From Lineus longissimus (Eukaryota > Nemertea > Pilidiophora > Heteronemertea > Lineidae), in assembly GCF_910592395.1 (NCBI RefSeq), contig NC_088309.1:6078501-6142500 (forward strand): a DNA stretch of 64,000 nucleotides. Direction: 5' to 3'. Positions within the stretch are counted from its first letter, which is position 1. Each line of letters starts with the position of its first letter. Below the pieces are notes generated by a model. That model ran no database searches. It worked only from the letters and a program-made list of their open reading frames with translations, and was not told the origin of the DNA. A program made the position numbers and the translations under genes. Positions 34,401 through 47,172 of this stretch are shown piece after piece.

Positions 34401-36804
34401 ACACCGATGAGTACTTTCCTACGAGAACATTTTGTTTATGCACATACTTATAAAAAACTTGGGTGAAAATGAAAGTACATGTAGTATTGTTGACTGCAAT
34501 ACCTCCAAACATTACGGTCTCAAAGTTTTGTTCTGTAAGGTCTGCCGAAGGTGTTATTGGATTGTTTTTGATGGTCGACTCACTGAAGGGGATAAGTTCG
34601 CCTGTTACCCGGGATGTCCCGCCAAACACATGTTGATTAGAATCTATTGTGAGAGGAAGGTCCCAGGTGCACGCAGTGCTTTGGGTGGATCTCGCCTCTT
34701 CTGTGATAACAAGGGCTTATTCAGAAATGTCAATGATGCGTGGGCATATTCTCAGTGTAATATGTTATTATACCAACGTCCAAACAGACAAGAATAGCTG
34801 TTTTCACCTGTGTCACCTTTGGTAAAACCGTTAACTATTAATTATTTCCACACATGCACTATCATCAAGCACTTTGTATCCATCGCCCTGTGCAATGTGA
34901 CGAAATCGCGTTTCCGTAAATAGAGTGTCATTGAAAATCGACGTGGGTGAAAATACATCACAACAGTAACAAATGAGTACTCAATGCCCGAATTGACATA
35001 TGTGTTTAAATTGCGGTCATAGAGGGAAACCACACATAATGAAATTCGAAACTGCAGACGCTAGTTTTGTTACGGCTGTAATCTCAAGTGGAGAGCTTGA
35101 TTTTGGTTTGCGGAATCCAGCAGCGATTTTGACTGTTGAGCACATAAAAGTTGAATACAGTCTCGTATTCTTAAAACGAAGGCAATCTTCACAAGCCGTA
35201 TTATGGACTTATTTCAATGTGGTATATGCAGGCCTAAAGAAAGATATCAGTGACTTTGAGGGGCCGAATAGTTCCCATATTTAATTAATGGAAATGGCTT
35301 ACGTATCTATTTTGATAAGGGTGCGACAAAATGGTATATTTTTCTTTCGATTTAGTGTTGGTCAGGCAAAGGCCACTGGCATTAATCCATATTTTCAACA
35401 ACCTCAAAGTTGATCAAACTGCCGTTCAATTTCCACTGCATGGCAAGTGCCTTTAAAACGTCTGTTATCATTCTCACCCTCCGAGTAAATTACCTTGACA
35501 GGTTTTAACTGTACACCACAAGACATGTTAGTATCAGTCAAGCTACACAATGGTATAGTGGGGCTGGTTAAGACAATTCTGACAAATCCTAAAAGTCCTC
35601 CTTCCTTCCGATGTTCATCTCTTCCGCCACGACAGTCAACCGAACCTTTATTAACTTTCGATGTTGCCTGGGTGTCCATACATTTGTAGTGTTAAACATG
35701 ATGGTCGCTAAAAATAATACAACTTCATTCATTTCTGCTTCTGCTTTCCATTTCTTACCACAGATCTAACACAATTGGAAAAAATCGGGTAAAAATCACG
35801 AATGTGGTTTAAAAAATGTCGTCATACTAAGTATTTCAAGGGTTTGTGTCAGGTCAGTGACTCCATTTTCTATTATGGTCTTTGAAAAGAAATGCCATTA
35901 CCCATCCCGGTTAATTCACGTACGATAACTCGTGCGCTATTAAACACAGTGGCCTGATCTTGAATCTGAAAGAGTCACAATTGGCATACTATACATGTAT
36001 GTATATTGTCAATGTTGTGTCAAAGCAGTGCCTCCCTATCCTATAAAACTAATTCATAGCTCTAATGTGGAAATTCCATTATCCCTGTGACTTGACTTGG
36101 TGTAACTCCTGCTAACACCAGTGCCTCTCCCCCTACAAGTCTGATTGAATACAAATTCCCTCTGGTTATTTTGGAACAATTTTTCGCCTTATTTGTTTCC
36201 CACAATGTAGACCCATGTCACCAAACAAACGAAGCTTATTTTTTATTTGAACTTTATTTTCTGTGGACAAAAATAGCACGATTCCCTGAGGGTACATCTT
36301 CTGTACTTGTGTGTATGGCTGTACACTAAAAGGTATGGCACAATCCACCTGATCTTGAGGAAGAAGTAATGTTTTTCTAATTCACCTGGCAAATGTCCCC
36401 CAGAAGTCACGAAAAATGTGCATGTTTTGACAGTGATTTTTGCCGAAAATTTTCATAAAGCTAGCTACGCCTCTTGATATGTAATCAGCTTGACCATGCC
36501 AGTAGTTTGTGCGGTAGGAATTAACTCAGTTCAAACTATCCTAATATACTTTAGATCTCTCTATTGGGCATCAATAAGATCTGCTCTGTGATCATAAAGT
36601 TCATTTGAAAGGCCTAAAAGTTCATGATCCCAGCCTTGTAAGTCTATATTTGGTGTCACATTACCATTCCAATATGTACTATAGTATGTCATGTTTAATA
36701 TTACCATTGTAACGGATCATGATCTATCAATTATCGTCTTGGTGGAAGTGTTATTGATATACGTCCATTGGTAAATAAAGCCACAGAAGAGTTTTTAATG
36801 ATCG
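28437..36804. other. long spacer, no supported gene
   Basis: About 8 kb without a recognisable exon. A possible poly(A) signal pair occurs at 29880 and 29891 (AATAAA twice). A 15-G tract lies at 32020-32034. Open frames at 34438-34797 (Cys-rich) and 35000-35284 have ATG starts but no known domain; they are discussed in the findings. Confidence 0.45.
32020..32034 (+). repeat. poly(G) tract, 15 G
   Basis: An uninterrupted G run preceded by 'gatgaaga'. See also 6851-6872. Confidence 0.9.
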
Positions 36805-36811
36805 ATGTTTC

Positions 36812-37317
36812 GAGCGGGGCATCTCGGTACACTTATCCAACTGATCGAGTCTTTTATAGAGCGGGGCATCTCGGTACAACTACCAGATCTGCTCAAATCT
36901 TTTAAAGAGCGGGGCATCTCGATACAACTATCAGATCTGCTCAAGTCTTTTATAGAGCGGGGCATCTCGGTACACTATCAGATCTGCTCAAGTCTCTAAA
37001 GAGGGGGGCATCTCGGTACACTCTCAGATCTGCTCAAGTCTTTTATAGAGCGGGGCATCACGATACAACTATAAGATCTGCTCAAGTCTCTAAAGAGGGG
37101 GGCATCTCGGTACACTATCAGATCTGCTCAAGTCTTTTATAGAGCGGGGCATCTTGGTACACTATCAGATCTGCTCAAGTCTCGAAAGAGGGGGGCATCT
37201 CGGTACACTATCAGATCTGCTCAAGTCTCTAAAGAGCGCGGCATCTCGGTACACTGTCAGATCTGCTCAAGTCTTTTACAGAGCGGGGCATCTCGGTATG
37301 TCAGATATGCTCACGTC
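36812..37317 (+). repeat. 47-bp minisatellite, 11 copies, two variants
   Basis: The core 'gagcggggcatctcggtaca' plus 'ctatcagatctgctcaagtct' recurs every 46-48 bp, at 36812, 36859, 36907, 36955, 37001, 37048, 37095, 37142, 37188, 37234 and 37281. Two linkers are used, 'tttatagagcgggg' and 'ctaaagagggggg', partly in alternation. Non-coding. Confidence 0.93.
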
Positions 37318-40300
37318 CAGACAATGCCAATGGTTGAGTACCTTTATGATATAATAGTCACGAATGGATCATCAACTTAACCCAATCGATAGTGCCCGCC
37401 TTCTTAACATATCGGTTGCAATTGCTACACCAATGATGAAATCAACGTAGCGATTTCATATTGCAACGTCGCAATCGATCAAAGAATCGACGTTTGTGAG
37501 AAACGCCAAAACTGAGTTCCAAAATGTTACCTCGGTCCTGGTTCTTTCTTAAAACACGGTAGCTTGTTTCAGTTCTAGAATCCTGGCCAAGAAAATGTAG
37601 GACGCTATGCTCCGCCTCGAGATCCTGGATACCCGAATGTTTTCTTACTGTTTCATTGTAAGGTGACTTTTTATCAACAGTAATTCTCATGCCTAAATTA
37701 TTCTATCGTTCCAGGAGGATCTGCCCAACCGGAACCGGAAGGTGCGCGATCCAGCGCTTTGTGATAATTGATGGTCAGTCCTGCAGCAGTTGTTGTGGAT
37801 GCTGGATAAACGATGTCAACTCGACGCTAATTTTCGAGTAATCTTCAACAGAGACTGTTAAAGTTATATTCAATGGATTATACCAAAACTCAGTAAACGA
37901 CTCTGAAGTCCCTATCAAATCTTGTTTATACGAAACAATAGTTTAGAACTCGAACTTCGTTGACTACACGGAGTGAACGTTGGTGCTTGGAAAATGTCTG
38001 CCGCGTTAACACTTGGTAAATGCTGGTGAAGTTTTGTGACAGAGGGTCTCCTTCTGTGCTGAAAACTCTCTTGTGGCGTATGTTCACGTGTGCTACATGT
38101 ATATTTGGAAACTGTTGAAATATAAATGGTGGACTAATGTAACTGAAACTAGATAGCTGTAAATATCATGGATAACGGTTCGTACAGTAAACTTGCGATG
38201 GTGGTCAGTTCCTAGCATACAGTAATTGCGGGACCTAATCAGGTTTCTTTCACGAGTTGTACATGTAGCTGTAAAACGGATCTGATATAGGAATATAGAA
38301 TAATTCAAGAAGTACATGTCATACATGAATAATATGACATAAGTAGGAACTAGTCTGTTGTTCGCGATACATACTGTTCTGTAGTTATGAATTATTCGAG
38401 AACGATGTACATGTACATGTACATACTAGTATAATGTGGGTGCATTTGTACTGCTCGAAGACTAGGGAACCAGCAATGCAATAGGTTTTTGGGCGTCTTC
38501 ACGTGTTGTTGTGGAAAGACAATCGCATTCCAGAGGATTATTAATCAAATACACTGTACAAGTCATGACTTCATGTACAGCGACGCATGGCATTCATGTG
38601 ACGTCATCAATGGCTTATTTCGGTGCTTTGAGCATGATACGATGAGGATAATCATAATCATCATGATTACTCGTTATTTGTATCATGGAGGTCTGTGTTA
38701 AAACTGTTTGTATTAAATTGGCATTGTCAACTGAGCAGCTTTTGGGTTAAATAGTCTATAATTACTCAACTCGCAACTCCTGAAGCTTTCTGAGAAGCGC
38801 ATTGCAATTCTTTCGCTTTTTCAAATAATTTTTTTTTCGCTAAGTTAATTTTCGCGAATCTTAATTTTTTGCAAAATTCGCGGAAAAAAATTTAACGGTT
38901 TACAGTATTTATCATCTCTACCTATCTCTAACTATGGCCAAAATAAGGCGGATATTTAGTTTCTGGTACATGTAGTGGCAAAAATGGACCAATGAATTGT
39001 CATAGCGTACAATTTTCATGACTGTGTATAAATTGTAAATTATGATTATGGTAAGAAAATAAATTGATACATTTATAAGAATGCTGCGACCCACTTCTTT
39101 CAGCCAGTGTCGACATATCTTTAAAAAACAGAAAGGAATTGAGTGTGGTATCTGTTTGGTCTTCTCCCAGGAACGAGGAACTTCAAATCTATAGACCACC
39201 TCATCAAATAGTTCAAAGGTGGTGATGTTAGTGGGCTCTGCTCACGGGTGGTTTCAATTCTAGCAGTTTTAACCTTCGCTAAGTGTTTTTCAGATAGATC
39301 TGGCCAAAGGTACTTAGCTGACCTCTTGTCACAATATTGTAATACAATGTAGTCATGTAAGTAATGCTACACAGCCCTCCATGGGCAACAGGCTTCACTT
39401 GACACCGTGAAAGAGCACTGGTTCGGCCTTCTCTAAGGATCATCAAGTGTTGTGCAACACTACTACCTTTGGGTAAATGTGATCTGCCCACATCCCTGAG
39501 TTCAACTGAGTACCTTTGGCCATAACGATATGAAAACACTTTTTACCAGTCAAGCAAGGATCCCGAATTGCCACGAGTTTCAATGGCTCAAAACCCTTCA
39601 GTGAGGCTCATCGCAAATGAAAATGGAGTTGACGCATGTAATGGTAATAAATGATCGCCAGACGGGATGAGAGTCCGGTAAGTCGGGTCGTTTTCTCAAC
39701 AGATGCAGGTGAAGGACGATGGCCAGATTGAGGGTATCATCAAACCGAACACCGGTAGGTCTGAGGAAATGTTTTTGATTTCGACTTGATCTGACTTTTC
39801 TTGGTCAATATTTGTGATTCATATCCGAATCTTACATGAACTAAAGAGTATTTCAGATAGATCGGGCATTGCTGACCTCTTGTTACTAAACAGCCCTTGG
39901 CGGCTGGTGGTGTCGTATAGTTGACCGGCTTCACATGTAGTTGACACCGTGAAAGAGCACTTTGGCTATAGGCGGACAAGGGATAATCTAATGCAACACA
40001 AGTGTCTCCTTGGTGAATGCAATCTGGTCACATTAGTACCTTCGGCCAGAACACTTCACCAACAGAAAGAACTTGAATTTTGGAATGCGGAAACCAGAGT
40101 ACAAAATGTACTACAAAAACGCGTCTACTATCAGTTTCTAGAAAGTGAGCCACTTTTGGAATTTGGCCCAATGCCTATACATATACCAGTGCTCGTCAAC
40201 CAATTTCATGGACAGATGACTTGACGCCAGTTAGCCACATTCGATAAACCACAAAGCCTTCTGACTGTCACGAGATGACACTGTGAATGACCTATCCCAT

Positions 40301-42337
40301 TGGCAAAGCACCTTTTCTTGCTAATTCCTGTCCATACGCGTACAATATTCAATCAACTTATCACACTTCGTTGAGTGAGTAAGCCAAGGTAAGCCTTGCT
40401 GAGCCAAGCCCTTTGAGCGAGGCGCAAGCCATAGAGGGTTGACGTTTTTTACCCGGCCTCACAAACAGAAAACATCTCGGAACTTCTGGGTACTCCTGTA
40501 CAGATAGACCATCCGGAATGGACATAATCGTTAAGACCAGAAAATACAATGTGAAAAAGACCAAGTTATTGACATGGTTCATGCAGAATACAGATTGTTG
40601 AGTGTCATGCCGTGTCGTCTAACATGTACATGTATTTGAATTATGTTCTCAAATCTTTTTAAAATAACATTTTCGTACCTCAACGCGGAAAGCATGAAAT
40701 ACTCTTCCTATATATGATCTCGTACTAAAAACATATGCACCATTTTTTTCTGATTTCAATATATTGTGCCCTGGGGTATTCCAAGTTTACCACTCTCATA
40801 ATACTGTTTTAGCTGCATAAACTCAATAATAGCCAAATGTGGCACAAGGTGGTTTGGGGTTATTTAAAGATTTTAACACTCGATAGTGGTAATGTGGCTG
40901 AGAGCCAAATGGGAGGATGTGAAAAATACGAAATGCGCATAAATCCTAATGTTTCCCCGAAGGCAATCTCTTACTTTATTTAAGGAGGAGATAGCATATA
41001 TTGTATCGTTTCACCCATTATTCTTTCGGGTGGCGGGCGAATAAACCTTTCTAAATTGCCGTTTGCTACTTAAAAAATGTTGTTTTCATTTCTGATTATA
41101 ACAAGAAGAAAAAAAATATTTGTGAAGAGATAAAGTTTTTTTAAAACTCTTTGATGAATGACATGAATGAAAAGCCAAAACAGGTTAACAACTTTATGCT
41201 GACATCGATATGCCAGGACTATCTCTCATGGTGCTATCATTCCGAGATCTGGAACATTGACAAAATATAGAACAACCAGTGGATGATCAATGGGCCTTAG
41301 CCAACTCTTTCCAGGCGTCTTTTAAAATCAAATATTGTGCCCTCTGTCGATATGTCGGGCAATCAATCGAACATGCACATGAAACTGGTGAGATCTCGAT
41401 ACTTGGAGGCGAAAGTCCTGGATGAAAACGTTGAAAGATTGTTAGCCAAGTAATGCTCTATTTTCTATAGCAATACAGTACCTTATCATGAAAACAGAAT
41501 AAGACATGTATCTACATTCACCCGGCACCCCCCACCTGAAATTCTTCTTTAGCGCCAAGCCGGTTCAAACATAAGAAACATCTTTATTTCTGCGCCAATC
41601 CATTTCAAAAAAAGATTCGAACTACAATGATTCTATGAAAAAAAACTAGGTGGCGCATTGTGGTCAAAATAAGTCTAGTGTCTCTGCGAAATTCCTCCGA
41701 GATATATTTGGTTTCCTTTTACTTTCCTACAAGATATATGCTCCCTGATTGTATATTGTCATCATTCATCATTAAAGCGCCAACTGTCAAGTTGTTCGCG
41801 GTAGATCTCATCCCCTTTCAATATATATCTTATTTGACAATACTTAAGTTAGATGATTCACGATTTTGGGGCACAGCCTTTGAATTTTCATAGCCAACGC
41901 GGGCTAAGTTTCTGCTATTTCTTGTGCCTATGACAATAAAGACGTGTCTTCTTTTTAAGTTGTGCTTACCAATACGACATACCAGATGACAGGGTATGTC
42001 TCCCGGTACTTTACATTCTATTCATACTTTAGCAGGTCATATCATTGAAATATCGCCGAGCTATTTAGTTCGTGCATTGCAACTAAACCATTCACGTATG
42101 AAATATATTCAGCCATTGAAAACCCACATATAGACGCCCAGTTTATCTATAAGAGAGAATAATACAAACATTCAACGCATTAAAATTTTAACCTAGAACA
42201 GGTTTCAAAGACTTGGGCTTCATTTATCATCAGAGGTCGTCCATGGTAGATTCTCGCAGTCCAGATAGACAGTCTTGTACACGTAATCATGGACTACACA
42301 ACTTTACTCTAGAGACATCTCGCATCAAACTACAGTC
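37318..42337. other. spacer upstream of the second single-exon gene
   Basis: No supported gene. There are many TACATGTA-like motifs, including a run near 38404-38424. AT-rich stretches with TTCGCGAA motifs occur near 38820-38895. The 5' UTR and promoter of the gene at 42338 should lie in the last few hundred bases. Confidence 0.4.
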
Positions 42338-44485
42338 ATGTCGGAAAGGAAGTCAAAGAAAAACAAGGCCGGATCCCTGAAGCAAAAACCGCTAGTGGAG
42401 TCTAAGGCGATACAGTTAGGCAAATGGGTCCTTGGCCACGAACTGAACAGGAACGACTTGGCCCTTATCAGGGCACACATCGAGAACAATGTTGGCTCCC
42501 ATCGCCAGGACTCGCTTACAAAAACCCGTTTGAGGTTTTACGAACGTGGACTAGCTAGCGGTGACAAACCATCTATTCTGTCTTTCGGTCTGGAACAATT
42601 CTACCCGATTGAGGACATTAAGGAACTTTCGAGAGATGAGAAGCATACAAATGTGATATTCTGTATAATCAAGTCCCCCAAACTCGTGTACGAGGTCGTG
42701 GCATTTCGGTGCCCGACGGAGTACGAGGCACGCCAGTTGGCTGAAAAATTCAAGGAAGTGAAGGATCGGAGCGGAACAGGATTTAATATTGACTTGAAGG
42801 ATCCCCCTGACGGTCAGGAAATGAACTGGTCAATGAAGACCACAGAGTTGAGACACATTCGTGACGTCAATGCCATGTCAACGGTCAATGGCAATGCCTA
42901 TGAATCTACTACAGTTACAGAAGCAAATGGAGGAATATCGAACGTGCATGTCGACAAGACCACCAAGACCTTGCACATTACTACTTCAGGGGTTCATGAG
43001 CAGGTGCCCGATGATGACGAGGAGACGTATGCAAAGGTTGACATGAGCAAGAAAAGGGCTGCCCGGGAAGCTGCTGCTGCTGCGTCTGCCACGACCACTA
43101 CTACCTTTGTGACGGAGGAGGTATTACCAAACCAACACTCACAGCAGCAGACGACAACTACGGTTGTTAAGAAAACGATGGATGAGCCGGTCACTTTCGA
43201 GGTGAACGTTCCCAGCCAGGAGAAGACGGTTGAAGTGACAAAGGAGACCTTTGTCGTCCCTGCGCAGACTCAACAACAGCAGACAACTGTTGTCAAACAA
43301 GCCAACTTTGTTGTGCCCGCCCAAACTACACAGCAGACGAGAGTTGTCAAAGAATCCAGTGTTGTTGTTCCTACCCAAACTACACAGCAGACGAGAGTTT
43401 TCAAAGAATCCAGTGTTGTTGTTCCTGCCCAAACTACACAGCAGACGAGAGTTGTCAAAGAATCCAGTGTTGTTGTTCCTGAACAAACTACACAGCAGAC
43501 GAGAGTTATCAAGGAGAACTTGGTCGTTCCGAGCCAGACGTCCCACAAAGTCGTCAGACAAACCCAGTCGGCGCCTGTGGTTCAGCAACAGACCACGAAA
43601 ACTGTGGTGAAAGAAGCTAATGTTGCCCCTACCACACAGCAGACGACTAAGGTTGTGAAGGAGGTTCACGCGGTGCCAAGACAACAGTCCCAAGTCGTCA
43701 GGGAGGTTCATACAGCACCGAGGAATTCAGTGATGGTCAAGGATGTTGAATATAACGAAGTGGCCATATTGAAAGCACGTGTCATTTCACTGGAGCAGGA
43801 GAACAGGTATCTACGGGAGCTGTTGAAGCAGCATTCAGTGAACGACAAGGATTTGGAGGTATTCATGAGCAAGGAAACGGTCACAAATGGACCTCTGGTG
43901 GATTCTGTTGTTATTGTCGGTGATGGACAGCACAGTGCACACCAGACCGTGAAATACTCAAAGCAGGGGGAAGCCGCGATAACCGTTGGAGACTACAGGA
44001 CCGCGATGACCAGGACTGATTCAGAACGAAGTCTTGGCTCTTTTGTTAAAGTCCGCCAGCACCGTGGCAGAGGTGGCATGGATGATTACGTCAGTGGAAG
44101 TCTCAGGAGTTTGCAATCAGGAAGTTTGTACGCATCGTCCATCCGTGGAAGCAACATCTACGCTGATGGCCAAAATCCATACGTGCACTCAAGAGTGCAC
44201 GGACATCAGAAAAATACAGCTCTGAATATGCACCACCATTCGCATCACGGGGACATCATCACCCATACCATGGCCACTCCTAACGCAGGCTATTTACTTG
44301 TACCGCAGGGAACCTTCAAGAAATCTTCAAAACTCGGTCACACTTACATCACCAAGCCCATAGAGAAGGTGTACGCTCATCCTACTCCAGCCTACCCCGA
44401 TGTTGTGGATGGGTCTATCAGCATTAGTGATGATGAAGAAGAGGTATTTGAGGTGGAAGCGCCAGTTCCAGTGAAAATCGTATGA
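42338..44485 (+). CDS. intronless PTB-like/PH-fold protein with Gln/Thr repeats and coiled coil (715 aa)
   Basis: A single 715-codon open frame starts at ATG with G at -3. Residues about 25-145 look like a divergent PTB/PH fold: KAIQLGKWVLGHELNRND, a TRLRFYERGL strand, FYPIEDIKELS, VIFCIIKSP, then YEVVAFRCPTEYEARQLAEK as the closing strand and helix. The last part parallels the equivalent region of the gene at 26861. Residues about 240-460 are low-complexity T/Q/V with tandem 18-residue units. At about 475-500 a short coiled coil (VAILKARVISLEQENRYLRE) suggests dimerisation. A His-rich patch (MHHHSHHGD) and an acidic end (SISDDEEEVFEVE) follow. No membrane segment or signal peptide. I cannot name the family; the PTB assignment is by pattern only. 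Confidence 0.87.
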   Translation: MSERKSKKNKAGSLKQKPLVESKAIQLGKWVLGHELNRNDLALIRAHIENNVGSHRQDSLTKTRLRFYERGLASGDKPSILSFGLEQFYPIEDIKELSRDEKHTNVIFCIIKSPKLVYEVVAFRCPTEYEARQLAEKFKEVKDRSGTGFNIDLKDPPDGQEMNWSMKTTELRHIRDVNAMSTVNGNAYESTTVTEANGGISNVHVDKTTKTLHITTSGVHEQVPDDDEETYAKVDMSKKRAAREAAAAASATTTTTFVTEEVLPNQHSQQQTTTTVVKKTMDEPVTFEVNVPSQEKTVEVTKETFVVPAQTQQQQTTVVKQANFVVPAQTTQQTRVVKESSVVVPTQTTQQTRVFKESSVVVPAQTTQQTRVVKESSVVVPEQTTQQTRVIKENLVVPSQTSHKVVRQTQSAPVVQQQTTKTVVKEANVAPTTQQTTKVVKEVHAVPRQQSQVVREVHTAPRNSVMVKDVEYNEVAILKARVISLEQENRYLRELLKQHSVNDKDLEVFMSKETVTNGPLVDSVVIVGDGQHSAHQTVKYSKQGEAAITVGDYRTAMTRTDSERSLGSFVKVRQHRGRGGMDDYVSGSLRSLQSGSLYASSIRGSNIYADGQNPYVHSRVHGHQKNTALNMHHHSHHGDIITHTMATPNAGYLLVPQGTFKKSSKLGHTYITKPIEKVYAHPTPAYPDVVDGSISISDDEEEVFEVEAPVPVKIV
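43323..43520 (+). repeat. 54-bp in-frame tandem repeat in the second PTB-like gene
   Basis: The unit encodes TTQQTRVVKESSVVVPAQ (18 residues), with three close copies from about 43325, 43379 and 43433 and a diverged fourth. Copies differ mainly at one residue (VVK/VFK/VIK and PAQ/PTQ/PEQ), so the expansion is recent. Looser TTQQT/VVKE units extend to about 43730. Confidence 0.92.
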
Positions 44486-45218
44486 GACTAATGCCGAAAA
44501 GCGCACAGTTCTCTTCTGAATGATGTACAGTGTAAAAATAATTCTGTAAACTTCTAAAACTTGAATTGAAGCGAACTGGACTAAAGTGTTCGGTAATCGG
44601 CAGGAATTAAGTCGGCCTGTTCTGTAAAACGCAAATTCTTCAGGGAGCTATAGTTTTAAATAGTTATTGCGAATCGGATACAGGCGGTGACATTTTTAAA
44701 CGACAGTAAGACTAATGATAGTTACTACTGTTGTTAAATATAACTCTTGTTATATTTAAGACTGTGAGCGGGATTGTACTACTGACGCCAGGCGAGCTGT
44801 CATCTACCAGAGGCCGCATCGGACCCGTGTAGACTCCTCGAGTTCAACGCCATGTGGCCACGGGGTTAGATGAAGGAGAGCAGGTTGAAAATGCTGGTGC
44901 AAAAAGGTGACGAAGTGCCAATTTTACTGGCCAAAACCTAATGGAACGCATCAGGACAGCCAAGTTCAATGCGTCAGATTAGCTCAATGCAATGTTCAAC
45001 TCTTTTGTATTCACATCAGACCTAAAATGGCCTCACGTTGAATATGATACTACCTCAATTTTCATTGGAAAAATGGCACGCCACGACTTTTTCGCACTTG
45101 CATCTTCAGTTGATGAGGACCACAATACGGATTCTGAGGGCCACAAAAAGGATTCATTGATGGTGGTAATGAACGATTCGACGGTGATGATAGACACTTC
45201 TCAAGAAGTCATTCCTTT

Positions 45219-45272
45219 CAAACCTTTTAAGGTTTTTCAAACCTTTTAAGGTTTTTCAAAACCTTAAAAGCC
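45219..45272. repeat. short palindromic tandem repeat
   Basis: The unit 'aaccttttaaggtttttcaa' is repeated with a final 'aaaccttaaaagg'. Each unit is itself nearly self-complementary (AACCTTTTAAGGTT), so the stretch could form nested hairpins. Confidence 0.8.
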
Positions 45273-46962
45273 TTTATTTCTAAGAGTGCACATCTACCTT
45301 GCGCATTTGCTCGACCAGCTGTACCTCAGTGTCATAAGAGTTTAATACATTGTAATATAGGAACTGATATATCTGTAGAACGTATATTTAGGTAAAATAG
45401 GACGTTTTTGCAAGGACATACATGTACGGACATAAATACACTTGATAACAACAGTAGACAAACGACGAATTTTAACTGAACCTCATAATGGACTACTATT
45501 TAAACTTGGAATAGTGATAACAAATACACGTTGCAAAAATTACCCATGGCAGCTATAAAGTCGAATTCATTTAGGAGTTACTCTTTCTGAATTACCTTTT
45601 CACAGATCGAAATAGAAGCGATAAAGTTTATGTCAAAGCCGCAGAATATGGTACACCTTTTACCCCTGAAATAGGCTGCGAAACAGACAAGCCATTTCAG
45701 ATCCAGCACCCAACAGACAGCAGCCATGTGGCGGTTGCTGTTACCCTTGGCAGCCCCAAACGGCAATGTGCGCCATCTCATTCGAGAGAGTAGTGCATGT
45801 GATAACATGTTATGCATTCCCCCTTAGATCATTCTCGCTTCAATGTTGATGAAAGAAAGTTTTTTTCTTTCCAAAAAGAGTAACTGCAAATGGGATTTTT
45901 AACTTTAAAGCTGCCAGTGTAAAACACCGTGTCGTTTCATCATTGGATTCTCGGATGTAGGCCTACATTATATTGCATTATATGAGTTCACTGGACGGTG
46001 TACATTCCATGTACATATTACATGTACCTTTTAGTAACATTATGTATACATGTACTGACCTCAACGTTTTATTCTCAGCGCAAATTTTAATGCTGACCTC
46101 AAACGGTCTCTAACCGTTTTGTCAGTAAATCCAAAACGGGATGGGATTTCTCTATAGTATAGTGGCCTCGATCCCACGGTATGATAAGTTACGGCCTGAT
46201 CCAGCGAACATTGGAAGAGAAGTTTGGAATTTTGCTGCAGCATCTCAAACCTTTTTCAAACGTCTGTCAAGGTTGAGCAATGTACCTTTTGGGGCCCAGC
46301 CTTCAATAAACTTTTGAGAGTACAGGGACTCGTTCGGGTGGAATACAGAAATTACTATAATCGATTGAAAGTATTTAGGAACAGCAGATCACTGTATAAA
46401 AAGTACCTGTTATAGGCGCACAGTGGCTACAATGTATGTATACCATTGTATTAACGATGTACATTATTTGAAATGCTCCCTTTTCCAACAAATGTATGGC
46501 CATAATACGCATATTTGGCCGAATTGTGAATAAGCCGTTGGTTCGAAGGTCGGTCAAATCGGCCCTCGATACTTGAATGTATACGTGACATCGTTAACAG
46601 TATTTATCAGAACATCTTTATTTGTAATTTATCTGTTTATATGAACCATACGAATAATAATTGACATAGATGGACGATATAGTTGTTTTCATTTTTATGA
46701 GAGACAGAGACCGACACATCGGAGGTCGTGCGCTCTCATGCCTTTTTGTGACCCTTTTTTGACCACATGGTCTCTTCAATCACTACTCATGGTCATGTGC
46801 TTTATATACCACGGCCTCTCGTGTCCCAGCATGTCAAGGCCGGCGGACCTCATCGTGAGAGCTCGAGACAGAACTGGTCGCTGACAATCTGACACACATG
46901 CAGACTAATGCGGTGTCTTGGTTATTAGTGACCCCGATCCCACGGTCAGTCAGGCAATGATG

Positions 46963-47172
46963 CCCGTTTTGCCAACTGTCGCCAATTCAGGCGACAACCA
47001 CCCCGAAACTCCCCGATTCGACTATGCTATGGCGATAACGCATTGCGTAGTACATTGTATGTACAGCATTTTACACAGTATGTGTGGGCATGGGGGGGGG
47101 GGGGGAGGGGAGCTGTCATATTTGTGGGTGTGGAGAATGAACTCCCCGAACTGGCGACAACTTGCAAAACGG
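46963..47172. mobile_element. putative MITE with 26-bp inverted ends
   Basis: The left end CCCGTTTTGCCAACTGTCGC matches the complement of the right end, CCCGTTTTGCAAGTTGTCGC; over 26 bp, 22 agree. The element is 210 bp. No target duplication is evident. It contains a 14-G tract. No coding capacity. Confidence 0.55.

Noticed and set aside
36812-37317. CRISPR-like array
   Set aside because: Repeats are contiguous with no unique spacers, and the context is an animal genome. The same applies to the arrays at 8574, 19817 and 62085.
43139-43711. 190-codon antisense frame opposite the second PTB-like gene
   Set aside because: It is the complement of the Thr/Gln/Val repeat region and exists only because the repeat lacks stops on both strands.
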